Assembly (NCBI RefSeq): GCF_029350975.1 | Contig: NZ_JARKMR010000003.1 | Coordinates: 229,908-293,907, forward strand | Origin: Maribacter zhoushanensis | Lineage (GTDB): Bacteria > Bacteroidota > Bacteroidia > Flavobacteriales > Flavobacteriaceae | Direction of reading: 5' to 3' | DNA length: 64,000 nucleotides | In this document: piece after piece, positions 1-7,776 of the stretch | Position numbering within the stretch: the first letter of the stretch is position 1 | How the letters are laid out: every line of letters starts with the position of its first letter | Made by a program: the position numbers and the translations under genes | Notes under the pieces: generated by a model | What the model was told of the DNA's origin: nothing | The model's database searches: none | What the model saw: the letters and a program-made list of their open reading frames with translations, nothing else

Positions 1-1465
1 GCTTCTCTTGAGAAATCCCTATTCCTGTATCGGCTATTTGTAGTTTAAGGTATTTACGTTTTTCTTTATCCACTATGCTTCCAGTCAAGGTAATAGTACC
101 TTTTTCGGTGAACTTGTACGCATTTCCTAAAAGGTTAGATATTATTTGTCTTAAACGAAAAGCATCCGAAATTACAGTTTGTTTTAAAGGATCATCCAGA
201 TTTAAAATCAATTCAATATCCTTATTTAGGTATTGCGTTGAAATATTTTTAGAACTTTCTTGTATTAATTTATCGGCTCTAAATGTGTCGTGCTTTGTAA
301 CTATTTTACCAGCTTCTAACTGAGAAAAATCAAGCAAATCATTAACTAAGTTGTTTACGTATAAAGTGGCAGATTTTATATGTGAAATATATTCTTTGTT
401 ATCCTTAGGATTATTACTTTCTTCAATAATATTGGTGTAGCCACTGATGGTATTTAAAGGGGAGCGTAAATCATGGCTTACAGTAGCAATCAACTGCTCC
501 CTACTTTTTAATAACGATTCTGAGTATGACTTTTCTTTTTCTAGTTTCTCTCTATATGCGTTAGCTTTCCAAAAATCTCTATTGAGAATAAATGTAAAGA
601 TTCCCACTACTAAAAAACCAAGAATAGCAGCAATAACAGCTAGTCTAATACTTCTTTTCAATAGTGTTTCTTTTTTTATCGAACTTGCTAAGCTGTTCAT
701 GATAATCTCTTGCTCAAAAGAAGAAAGAATAGTGCGCAATTGCTGAGAGAGTTCAAAATCTGTTCTATTAATGTTGGTTTCACGAACCGCTAAAGAATTT
801 TCATTAATGGTGTTTTCTTGTTGTACATCTTTTAATAGATTTTTAGAGACTTGAACAACACTGTCCATAGTCTGTGCATTCTGTTTAGGGTCGCCATCTG
901 CAGGTACATTGGCATTTAAATAATCCGCAACCTTTTTTATGGCGCTTTGTGCTTTTGGTGAAAGTTCTTCAAAGTTTGGTGCTAGCCCTTCAGGTTTAAT
1001 AATACCCAAAGATTCCTCTAGCTTATCAAACTCCTTTAAGGCGGAATTTATGGCTGTACCTGTTTGATCTTTAAGTCTAATGGAGCGTAATGCATTTATA
1101 TTGGTTACTTTTTTGTTGAGTAAAGAGCTTAAGCTATCTAAAAGTCCACGTTGATGTTCACTTTCTGTAAGTGCTTTTAATTCTTCAATATGGGTGTGTA
1201 GCGAATCTATCTTATTCTCATAAGCTTTAAAGTTGATTCTGCTTTTTGTTTGTAAGGCGAGTTTAGACAGGCTTTCCGCTTCATACAATTGTGCAAGAAA
1301 AGAGTTGGTTTTAAGTAGTTTGTTGTCATTTTCAGAGGTTTGTTCAGTGGCAATATAATCTTGTACCTCATTGTAGATGTAATAAGAGGCTATGACTCCT
1401 AGAACAATCAGTAGCAAATAGCTGATGGTAATCTTAAGTGTGAATTTATTTTTATTTGAATCCAT
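1..1465 (-). CDS. Sensor histidine kinase, C-terminus cut by window edge
   Basis: Membrane sensor kinase; about 488 codons of the N-terminal part are visible and the gene runs off the left edge. It starts at an ATG whose complement is at 1463-1465. Order: TM helix about residues 9-28; a long helical extracytoplasmic sensor region (about 32-270) without recognisable fold; second TM about 275-294; short coiled linker; HisKA domain with H-box VSHDLRSPLN (His331); HATPase domain with NLLGNAYKF and the G1 box DTGIGIS just before the edge. The HDLRSPLN type of H-box is frequent in hybrid kinases, so a receiver domain may follow outside the window. No response regulator lies beside it here; the neighbouring riboswitch gene is divergent. 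The kinase call is firm; the stimulus is unknown. Confidence 0.92.
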   Translation of the reverse strand, partial: MDSNKNKFTLKITISYLLLIVLGVIASYYIYNEVQDYIATEQTSENDNKLLKTNSFLAQLYEAESLSKLALQTKSRINFKAYENKIDSLHTHIEELKALTESEHQRGLLDSLSSLLNKKVTNINALRSIRLKDQTGTAINSALKEFDKLEESLGIIKPEGLAPNFEELSPKAQSAIKKVADYLNANVPADGDPKQNAQTMDSVVQVSKNLLKDVQQENTINENSLAVRETNINRTDFELSQQLRTILSSFEQEIIMNSLASSIKKETLLKRSIRLAVIAAILGFLVVGIFTFILNRDFWKANAYREKLEKEKSYSESLLKSREQLIATVSHDLRSPLNTISGYTNIIEESNNPKDNKEYISHIKSATLYVNNLVNDLLDFSQLEAGKIVTKHDTFRADKLIQESSKNISTQYLNKDIELILNLDDPLKQTVISDAFRLRQIISNLLGNAYKFTEKGTITLTGSIVDKEKRKYLKLQIADTGIGISQEK

Positions 1466-1586
1466 ATAGTCTTTTTGTACTGGTATAATAAATACGATAA
1501 AACTGAGGGAAGAAGTTCTAAAATGATGTTAATTAAACAAGTTGTTATTTTTTTAGATTTATTTATGAGAGTTTAAATAACTGCAT

Positions 1587-1594
1587 TACATTTG
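1587..1594 (+). promoter_or_regulatory. Candidate -7 box (TACATTTG) before TPP riboswitch
   Basis: TACATTTG matches the Bacteroidota sigma-A -7 consensus TANNTTTG and lies just upstream of the riboswitch aptamer, where transcription should begin. I see no good TTG -33 box at the usual 17-23 bp spacing. Confidence 0.5.
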
Positions 1595-1600
1595 CCGCAT

Positions 1601-1690
1601 CTCAAAGGGGTGCCGAGTTCTAATTTTGGAACAAAGCTGAGATTATACCCAAAGAACCTGGGCAGGTAATGCTGCCAAGGGAAAGTCCAA
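1601..1690 (+). promoter_or_regulatory. TPP riboswitch (THI element)
   Basis: The segment contains the conserved TPP aptamer core in order: GGGGTGCC (1607-1614), CTGAGA (1637-1642) followed by ATACCC, then GAACCTG, a GGCAGGTAATGCTGCC stem, and AAGGGA. These are the pyrophosphate- and pyrimidine-binding blocks of the THI element. It sits in the leader of the TonB-dependent receptor, about 140 bp before its ATG. Downstream, CCAAAAA (1687-1693) can pair with TTTTTGG (1706-1712), a weak helix that could be part of the expression platform; I do not see a convincing GC-rich terminator, so control may act at translation. The aptamer call is firm; the switching mechanism is inference. Confidence 0.95.
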
Positions 1691-1831
1691 AAAGTTTATT
1701 TTAATTTTTTGGAATAAGATGTAGTATGAACATTTTGCTCATATGTAATCTTTTGGAAATGGAGCTTAGTTGCTCAAAAATCAATTTTAATTTTAGAATA
1801 ATAGCCCCTTTTATTCGTATTTATTTTACGA

Positions 1832-3994
1832 ATGAAACTATCTATTTTCACAATTGCGGCGTTTTTAGCGCTAAGTATGGGTGTCTGTGCCCAAGAACAG
1901 GAAACTGACTCTTTAGAGGGTAAAAAAGTGGTATTGGACGAGGTATTCGTCTCGGCAATTAGGGTAACCAAAGAATCTCCGGTTACATTTTCAAATCTTA
2001 CAAAAGAGGATATTAAACCTAGAAATTTGGGTCAGGATATTCCCGTTTTAATGAATTTTTTACCATCTGTGGTAACTACTACAGATGCGGGTGCAGGTGT
2101 AGGGTACACTGGTCTTCGAGTAAGGGGTAGTGATGCTACACGAGTCAATGTGACCATAAACGGTATACCTTACAACGATGCCGAATCTCAAGGTACGTTT
2201 TGGGTAAATATGCCAGATTTTGCTTCTTCAACAGAAAGCTTGCAATTACAGCGTGGGGTAGGTACGTCAACAAATGGTGCAGGTGCTTTTGGGGCAAGTT
2301 TAAATGTATTGACAGACGGATTCTCACAAGATGCATATGCACAAATATCCTCTTCTATAGGCAGCTATAGTACCTTAAGAAATAATATAAAATTTAGCAC
2401 GGGTCTTTTAAATGACCATATTGAAATTTCGGGAAGATTGTCTAAAATAAAATCTGACGGATATATAGACAGAGCTAGATCTGATTTGGAATCTTATTTT
2501 TTGCAAGCAGCTTATAAAGATGATAATACCTTGATTAAAGCATTGATGTTTGGTGGTCATGAGGTTACGTACCAAGCATGGTATGGTATAGACGCTCAGA
2601 CATTACAAGATAACAGAACTTTTAATCCTTCAGGTATTTATACAGATTTAAACGGTAATACTCAATTTCATAATAATGAGGTTGATAATTACAAGCAGGA
2701 TCATGCTCAGTTACTGTGGAATGAGCAGATATCTGATTTTTGGAGTACCAATATTGCATTGCACTATACCAGAGGTAGAGGGTTTTTTGAGCAATATAGA
2801 GAAGACGATGATTTTTCTACCTATGGTTTTGAGCCTTTAATAGTTGATGGAGCAGAAGTGAATTCTACTGACCTTATTAGAAGACGCTGGTTGGATAATG
2901 ATTTCTACGGAACCGTTTTTTCTGCAAATTATAAGAAAGACAAACTAGATTTAATAATTGGTGGTGGTCTTAATAAGTATGAAGGTGATCATTTTGGTGA
3001 GGTAATTTGGGCTAGATATGCAAGTAACAGTAGTTATAGAGATCGTTACTATGATGATAGTTCATCTAAAACAGATTTTAACCTCTATACAAAAGCAAAT
3101 TATCAATTAACTGACCAATGGTCGTTATATGGAGATTTACAATATAGAACGGTAGGTTACAAAGCAAATGGTGATGAAACAGGTTTGGTAGATGATACTT
3201 TTAACTTCTTCAACCCTAAGGCGGGCGTAACATTCGATTTAAATGCAAATAACAATTTCTATTTATCATATGCAGTTGCCAATAGAGAACCAAATAGGAA
3301 TGATTATGAAAATGGAAACCCTAAGCCAGAGAAATTGAACGATTTTGAATTGGGATGGAGGTACGTATCTGCAGATGTACAGGTGAATACAAATCTTTAC
3401 TACATGAAATATAAGGATCAATTAGTGGTTACAGGAGAATTAAATGATGTAGGTGCACCATTGAGAGAGAATGTTGGTGATAGTTACCGTTTTGGTTTAG
3501 AAGTAGATGCAAATATTAAATTGGGAGACAAATTTAATGTAAGGCCTAATGTTGCTATCAGTGATAATAAGAACAAAGATTTCTTTATTGATAGAGATGG
3601 TCTATTACAAGGTTTAGGAGATACAAATATTGCATTTTCACCAGGTTTGGTAGCGGGTAATATCCTTAGTTATATGCCTTGCGATGCTTTAAGTCTTTCG
3701 TTGTACTCAAAATTTGTTGGAGAGCAATATTTAAGTAACACAGATACCGAGGCATCTAAATTAGATTCTTATTTCACGAACGATTTCAATATCACCTATG
3801 AAATTGAAATGAATAACGTAGTAAAATCTATTGTATTCTCTGGTTTGGTGAATAACATTTTTAATGAAAAATACGTATCTAACGGTTACACTTATGTAGA
3901 TAGCTGGTCTACACCCGGTAATTCTTTTGAAGTACAAGGCTATTATCCACAGGCGGGCACTAATTTCTTATTAGGGGCAACGGTAAATTTCTAA
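1832..3994 (+). CDS. TonB-dependent receptor, thiamine-regulated
   Basis: Outer-membrane TonB-dependent receptor of 720 aa. A signal peptide (MKLSIFTIAAFLALSMGVCA, cleavage before QEQE) is followed by a plug domain beginning around VLDEVFVSAIRV, with the classic GLRVRGSD segment and NGIPYNDAESQGTFW, then a long beta-barrel ending in an aromatic strand (LLGATVNF). It lacks the N-terminal CarboxypepD_reg-like domain seen in most SusC-type receptors, and no SusD partner is adjacent. The TPP riboswitch in its leader implies that it imports thiamine, a phosphate ester or a pyrimidine/thiazole precursor; riboswitch-controlled TonB receptors for thiamine are known in Bacteroidota. It is monocistronic: a terminator-like hairpin follows. 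Confidence 0.93.
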   Translation: MKLSIFTIAAFLALSMGVCAQEQETDSLEGKKVVLDEVFVSAIRVTKESPVTFSNLTKEDIKPRNLGQDIPVLMNFLPSVVTTTDAGAGVGYTGLRVRGSDATRVNVTINGIPYNDAESQGTFWVNMPDFASSTESLQLQRGVGTSTNGAGAFGASLNVLTDGFSQDAYAQISSSIGSYSTLRNNIKFSTGLLNDHIEISGRLSKIKSDGYIDRARSDLESYFLQAAYKDDNTLIKALMFGGHEVTYQAWYGIDAQTLQDNRTFNPSGIYTDLNGNTQFHNNEVDNYKQDHAQLLWNEQISDFWSTNIALHYTRGRGFFEQYREDDDFSTYGFEPLIVDGAEVNSTDLIRRRWLDNDFYGTVFSANYKKDKLDLIIGGGLNKYEGDHFGEVIWARYASNSSYRDRYYDDSSSKTDFNLYTKANYQLTDQWSLYGDLQYRTVGYKANGDETGLVDDTFNFFNPKAGVTFDLNANNNFYLSYAVANREPNRNDYENGNPKPEKLNDFELGWRYVSADVQVNTNLYYMKYKDQLVVTGELNDVGAPLRENVGDSYRFGLEVDANIKLGDKFNVRPNVAISDNKNKDFFIDRDGLLQGLGDTNIAFSPGLVAGNILSYMPCDALSLSLYSKFVGEQYLSNTDTEASKLDSYFTNDFNITYEIEMNNVVKSIVFSGLVNNIFNEKYVSNGYTYVDSWSTPGNSFEVQGYYPQAGTNFLLGATVNF

Positions 3995-4045
3995 TGCTCA
4001 GAAAAGTTAATTAGGTTTTTCAATATTAGAAATATAAGTTTTCAG

Positions 4046-4088
4046 CTAGGGTGTAGCTTTGCAAAAGGTTGCACCCTAGTTGTTTTAA
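4046..4088 (+). terminator. Rho-independent terminator after TonB receptor
   Basis: CTAGGGTGTAGC pairs with GGTTGCACCCTAG around a short A-rich loop and is followed by TTGTTTTAATTT. It closes the riboswitch-receptor transcript and could also serve the converging lipoprotein gene. Confidence 0.75.
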
Positions 4089-4127
4089 TTTATATGGGAG
4101 ATAAAAATAGAAACTATGTTAAAGTTC

Positions 4128-4565
4128 TTAATTGGATATAATTACGCTGCCACCACTTAAAACTGCACGATATTCTAGCATGTCATAATAACGATTTTCA
4201 TCATCGGGTCTATTCAATAGTTGACCGGTAAATAGGCTATATTGATAATCTTCACAGGAGCAAATAGCAATTTGACCGTCAAGTTCCATTGTTGAGCAAT
4301 CATTTGGAGCATGATTTGGGCAGCTACCTTCAAAAGCTCTAAATTGATCAAATCCAGAGTTTATGACAAAAACACCTCTGGTACCAGCAAGATCACTTGG
4401 TATATAGATAGCGCTACCTGTATTTGTAAGAGGACTGTAAGAAGGCAGGTTCAAATTAGCTTCAAAACGAAAACCGATTTCCTGTAAAAACGGATTTCTG
4501 TTTGTGCCATCATTGCTACAAGCAGTGATAATCAATATAATTACGATGGTTAATCTCTTCATCAT
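4128..4565 (-). CDS. Rieske-like domain lipoprotein
   Basis: Small lipoprotein of 145 aa with lipobox ITAC (Cys at about residue 16) followed by SNDG. The middle (SCPNHAPNDCSTM ... AICSCEDYQYSLFTG) follows the layout of a Rieske fold, where two Cys/His pairs bind a [2Fe-2S] cluster and the second loop ends in a YSLFTG-like strand. Here the first motif is C-P-N-H and the second is C-S-C-E, so the canonical CxH / CxxH ligand set is not intact and the cluster may be absent or altered. Convergent with the TonB receptor; divergent from greA. Family placement is moderately sure, function unknown. Confidence 0.7.
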   Translation of the reverse strand: MMKRLTIVIILIITACSNDGTNRNPFLQEIGFRFEANLNLPSYSPLTNTGSAIYIPSDLAGTRGVFVINSGFDQFRAFEGSCPNHAPNDCSTMELDGQIAICSCEDYQYSLFTGQLLNRPDDENRYYDMLEYRAVLSGGSVIISN

Positions 4566-4615
4566 GCTTAAAATTTAGTTTTAAAAAACTTCAGCAAATG
4601 TGCGTAAAAATTATG

Positions 4616-4623
4616 TATATTTG
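4616..4623 (+). promoter_or_regulatory. greA promoter -7 box (TATATTTG)
   Basis: TATATTTG fits TANNTTTG exactly and lies 75 bp upstream of the greA ATG, which leaves a leader of about 65-70 nt. No clear TTG -33 element. Confidence 0.55.
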
Positions 4624-4627
4624 TGTT

Positions 4628-4674
4628 AAATCCTCGCTTAAAAAGCCGAATTAATAGGCAATTGCAGAGGATTT
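4628..4674 (+). promoter_or_regulatory. greA leader inverted repeat
   Basis: AAATCCTC (4628-4635) is perfectly repeated in inverse as GAGGATTT (4667-4674), with an inner GCC/GGC pair at 4645-4647 and 4657-4659. The structure would start almost at the predicted mRNA 5' end and stop 24 nt before the ATG. It has no T-tract, so it is not a plain terminator. Role unknown. Confidence 0.5.
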
Positions 4675-4698
4675 GTTTATTTATAAAACGAGGAAGTT

Positions 4699-5175
4699 AT
4701 GAGTAATATATCATACTATACTGCAGAGGGGTTAAAGAATCTTAAAGCAGAGCTAAATCATTTACGTGATGTGGAGCGTCCAAAAGCGTCTCAAGCAATC
4801 GCAGAAGCAAGAGACAAAGGAGATTTGTCAGAAAATGCTGAATATGATGCCGCAAAAGAAGCACAGGGACTCTTAGAGATGAAAATTTCAAAGATGGAAA
4901 ATACAGTAGCAAATGCACGTTTAATTGACGAGTCTCAATTAGACACTTCAAAGGTGTTGGTGCTTTCTACGGTAAAGCTTAAAAATCAAAATAACGGCAT
5001 GGAAATGTCTTATAAATTGGTCGCTGAAAGTGAGGCAGATTTAAAAACAGGTAAAATCTCTGTGAATTCACCAATAGGTAAAGGTCTTCTAGGTAAAAAG
5101 GTTGGTGATACTGCTGAAATAGTTGTGCCAAGTGGAGCTATTAAATTTGAAATTCTTGAAATTACAAGAGCTTAA
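4699..5175 (+). CDS. greA: Transcription elongation factor GreA
   Basis: GreA, 158 aa, normal family length. It binds the RNA polymerase secondary channel and stimulates cleavage of backtracked transcripts. Visible: the N-terminal antiparallel coiled coil with the acidic tip segment ARDKGDLSENAEYDAAKEAQ (Asp and Glu at the loop), followed by the C-terminal FKBP-like domain with SPIGKGLLGKKVGD. It is preceded by a Bacteroidota promoter and a structured leader and followed by a strong terminator, so it is probably a single-gene unit. Confidence 0.97.
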   Translation: MSNISYYTAEGLKNLKAELNHLRDVERPKASQAIAEARDKGDLSENAEYDAAKEAQGLLEMKISKMENTVANARLIDESQLDTSKVLVLSTVKLKNQNNGMEMSYKLVAESEADLKTGKISVNSPIGKGLLGKKVGDTAEIVVPSGAIKFEILEITRA

Positions 5176-5195
5176 AATTTTAAATAACTATATTT

Positions 5196-5229
5196 AATCC
5201 TATCCTTTTCATAAGGGTAGGATTTTTTT
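5196..5229 (+). terminator. Rho-independent terminator after greA
   Basis: A 12-bp stem, AATCCTATCCTT against AAGGGTAGGATT with a single G-U pair, is followed by a run of seven T. Confidence 0.92.
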
Positions 5230-5252
5230 ATTACCATTAAATACGAATTACT

Positions 5253-5645
5253 ATGCCGACAATTTTTACGAAAATTATTAATGGTGAAATTCCATGTTAC
5301 AAAGTAGCTGAAGATGAAAATTTCTTGGCTTTTTTAGACATCAATCCTAATGCAAAAGGGCATACGCTTTGTATACCTAAAAAAGAGGTGAACAAGATTT
5401 TAGATTTGGATGAAGAAACCTATTTAGGGTTAATGTCCTTTTCAAGAAAAGTAGGTTTAGCTTTAGAAAAAACGGTTAATTGTAAACGAGTAGGTATGTC
5501 GGTCATCGGTTTAGAAGTACCACATGTTCATGTTCATTTAATCCCGTTAAACGAAATGAAAGATGCTACTTTTCAACATAAGGTAAAATTAAGTGATGAA
5601 GAGTTTATTGAACTAGCCGAATCAATTGGTTCTAAAGTTGAATAG
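5253..5645 (+). CDS. HIT family hydrolase
   Basis: Histidine-triad protein, 130 aa. These enzymes hydrolyse or transfer nucleotidyl groups from purine nucleotide conjugates. The start TIFTKIINGEIPCYKVAED is typical of the Hint/PKCI-like branch, and the active-site triad is HVHVHLIPLN near the C-terminus. The expected FLDINPNAKGHTLCIPK segment is present. Its 3' end overlaps the convergent zinc-ribbon membrane protein by 14 bp. Confidence 0.93.
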   Translation: MPTIFTKIINGEIPCYKVAEDENFLAFLDINPNAKGHTLCIPKKEVNKILDLDEETYLGLMSFSRKVGLALEKTVNCKRVGMSVIGLEVPHVHVHLIPLNEMKDATFQHKVKLSDEEFIELAESIGSKVE

Positions 5646-5988
5646 CTCCAGAAATAAATAAGTATACTGCACCGGCTACCAAAGCTATTAGAACCAAAAT
5701 AAGGCTATAGAAAAGTAATGTTGGTTTAGATGATTTTTTAGTAGGTATTGCGGTTTTTTGATAGTAATTGAACATGCGTTCAATATCATCTGTCCAGGTT
5801 ACTGGGTAAATTGTAGAATGGCAGGTATTACAGACCAATTTATTGCTTAATTCACCTGTAATTTTATGAAAGAAGATCCCGTAAGTATGTTTTTGATAAA
5901 AAGTAAGGTTTAAATCTTGATTAAAACACTCAGGGCAGTTATTCGTCAGTTTGGCTTCCTTAATAACTTCTAATTTTTCCTTCGCCAT
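5632..5988 (-). CDS. Zinc-ribbon protein with C-terminal TM helix
   Basis: 118-aa protein I cannot assign to a named family. It has two CxxC knuckles (NNCPECF at about residue 17 and LVCNTCH at about 53), as in a zinc ribbon, followed by a soluble linker and one strongly hydrophobic C-terminal helix (about 90-113), giving a tail-anchored layout. The stop codon of the upstream sensor kinase is only 2 bp before its start, so the two are probably co-transcribed; it may work with that kinase. Confidence 0.75.
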   Translation of the reverse strand: MAKEKLEVIKEAKLTNNCPECFNQDLNLTFYQKHTYGIFFHKITGELSNKLVCNTCHSTIYPVTWTDDIERMFNYYQKTAIPTKKSSKPTLLFYSLILVLIALVAGAVYLFISGAIQL

Positions 5989-5990
5989 AA

Positions 5991-7139
5991 TTAGTGAGAC
6001 ACTTTTAAAGAAATTTGCATTATAGTTCCTTCTTTGCCAGATGATAACACCTTTATTTTTCCATCGTGATATTCCTCCACAATTCGCTTAACTAAAGAAA
6101 GACCTAAGCCCCAGCCTCTTTTTTTTGAGGTAAAGCCGGGTGTAAAGATACTATTATAGTTGCTTTTAGAAATACCGTGCCCGGTATCGGCTATTAAAAT
6201 GTTGACAAATTTGTTGTCCTGGACAATTTCTATGGCAATACTACCCTTGCCTCTCATGGCATCAATTCCGTTTTTGACCAAGTTTTCTATCGTCCAATTG
6301 TATAAAGAACTGTTTAGCATAACTGGCAGGTGGTCAATTTTTGTACTAAAAGAAAAATGTATGAGTTTAGAGCTTCTACGCTTTAAGTATTCAAATGCAT
6401 CTTGTGTTTCTTTTACAATATCACTTTCAACAAGTTTAGGTAGCGAGCCAATTTTAGAAAAACGTTCTGTAATAGTTTGTAATCTGTCAATATCCTTTTC
6501 TATTTCTTTGGTAATACTAGGGTTGATCGCTTCAGATTTTAAAAGTTCGTTCCAGCCTAAAAGAGAAGAGAGTGGGGTACCTATTTGGTGCGCGGTTTCT
6601 TTGGCCATACCTGCCCATAATTTATTTTGTTCAGAGGCTTTATTGGTTCTGAACAGAAAATAGATAACTGCAGCAAAAAGAAAAATAATAAGAAGTAGCG
6701 CAATAGGATAAAATTTCAACTTGGTTAATACATCAGAATTACCGTAATATAATGTCGCTAAATGCTCACCTTGTTGATCAATAGATATAGGTGTGTTTTC
6801 GTCCTTAAATTTTCTGAGTTGGCTTTGTATATAAACAGAGTCTTTAGACTTGTTGGGCGGAAAATTATTTACCCTAATAGATTTATCCTTATTAATAAGA
6901 ATCATTGGGGTAGAGGTGTTGTTTTGAAAAACCTTTAAGTGTAAGCTACCTAAATCTACGGTTTCAGAAGATTGTAGAAACTCTGATTGAGCGGTTGCCC
7001 AAATCTCCATTTTAAGGCGTTCTTCTTCTTTAAATTGTTTAAAAAAGCTATTGGTATTCCATAAGATAAGACTCACTACTACAAACGAGCCTATCAATAG
7101 AAAAATGTTGGAAATTTTGTTTTTAGGAATAAAGTTCAT
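5991..7139 (-). CDS. Sensor histidine kinase
   Basis: 382-aa membrane kinase. TM1 about residues 11-28, a roughly 115-residue periplasmic segment, TM2 about 145-163, then a HisKA domain with the variant H-box AKETAHQIGTPLSSLLGW (His184), and HATPase with N-box NLVKNGIDAM, G1 DTGHGIS and G2 GWGLGLSLVKRI. The HQIGTPLS box differs from the usual HE/HD-LRTPL. No response regulator is adjacent, so it is an orphan at this locus. Followed after 2 bp by the zinc-ribbon TM protein. Confidence 0.92.
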   Translation of the reverse strand: MNFIPKNKISNIFLLIGSFVVVSLILWNTNSFFKQFKEEERLKMEIWATAQSEFLQSSETVDLGSLHLKVFQNNTSTPMILINKDKSIRVNNFPPNKSKDSVYIQSQLRKFKDENTPISIDQQGEHLATLYYGNSDVLTKLKFYPIALLLIIFLFAAVIYFLFRTNKASEQNKLWAGMAKETAHQIGTPLSSLLGWNELLKSEAINPSITKEIEKDIDRLQTITERFSKIGSLPKLVESDIVKETQDAFEYLKRRSSKLIHFSFSTKIDHLPVMLNSSLYNWTIENLVKNGIDAMRGKGSIAIEIVQDNKFVNILIADTGHGISKSNYNSIFTPGFTSKKRGWGLGLSLVKRIVEEYHDGKIKVLSSGKEGTIMQISLKVSH

Positions 7140-7232
7140 CCAATAGTTATCTAATACTAAAGATAACCCTAATTGTGAATAATTGTTGTGTTGTAATCGT
7201 TGTACCGTGTTTTATAACAACATCATTTTATG

Positions 7233-7240
7233 TATTTTTG
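7233..7240 (+). promoter_or_regulatory. Candidate -7 box (TATTTTTG)
   Basis: TATTTTTG matches TANNTTTG and lies 26 bp upstream of the DUF3127 ATG. The -33 region is not distinctive. Confidence 0.45.
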
Positions 7241-7265
7241 AACTCTATTGTAAAAAGAGTTCAAG

Positions 7266-7643
7266 ATGGAAATAGAAGGTAAAGTAAAATTGATAGGAGA
7301 AACCCAAACTTTTGGGTCTAATGGCTTTAGAAAAAGAGAATTGGTAGTTACTACAGATGAGCAGTATCCACAACATATTATGGTAGAGTTTGTTCAAGAT
7401 AAATGTGATTTATTGAACAGCTACGGTGTAGGTCAAGATGTAAAAGTGAGTATTAACTTAAGAGGAAGAGAGTGGACAAATCCTCAGGGTCAGGTAAAGT
7501 ATTTTAACTCTATTCAAGGATGGAGAATAGAAGGTGCATCGCAAGGAGCTCCAGCAGCAGGTATGCCACCGGTTGCACCAATGGAAGCTTTTGAGCCTGC
7601 AGATAATTTAAACGAAGAGGATCATGATGATCTTCCTTTCTAA
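7266..7643 (+). CDS. DUF3127 protein
   Basis: 125-aa protein of the Bacteroidota DUF3127 family. The first ~90 residues form an OB-like beta domain (MEIEGKVKLIGETQTFGSNGFRKRELVV ... NLRGREWTNPQGQVKYFNSIQGWRIE), then a Pro/Ala-rich linker and an acidic tail ending NEEDHDDLPF. That domain-linker-acidic-DLPF pattern closely resembles single-stranded DNA-binding proteins (SSB tails end in DDIPF-like peptides). I infer an SSB-like role or recruitment of SSB-tail partners; this is not established. Single gene with its own promoter and terminator. Confidence 0.88.
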   Translation: MEIEGKVKLIGETQTFGSNGFRKRELVVTTDEQYPQHIMVEFVQDKCDLLNSYGVGQDVKVSINLRGREWTNPQGQVKYFNSIQGWRIEGASQGAPAAGMPPVAPMEAFEPADNLNEEDHDDLPF

Positions 7644-7686
7644 AAATTGCAAATAGTTATTTAAGACGATAAGTCTTTATAATAAT

Positions 7687-7724
7687 AAACTTGTTTAGCT
7701 TTAAATAGTTAAACAAGTTTTTTT
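7687..7724 (+). terminator. Rho-independent terminator
   Basis: AAACTTGTTTA pairs with TAAACAAGTTT and runs into seven T, ending the DUF3127 transcript. Confidence 0.88.
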
Positions 7725-7776
7725 GTTTTATGACCTTTAATTATTTTGAACGAAAATTTAAAAGCCTTAATTAGTC

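Noticed and set aside
75-746. Rightward reading frames of 80-100 codons inside the first 750 bp
   Set aside because: They lie antisense to the histidine kinase, whose H-box and ATPase motifs read on the minus strand; amino-acid content of the rightward frames is implausible.
1687-1712. CCAAAAA...TTTTTGG after the TPP aptamer as a transcription terminator
   Set aside because: Only two G-C pairs, no T-run after the stem; kept only as a possible expression-platform helix.
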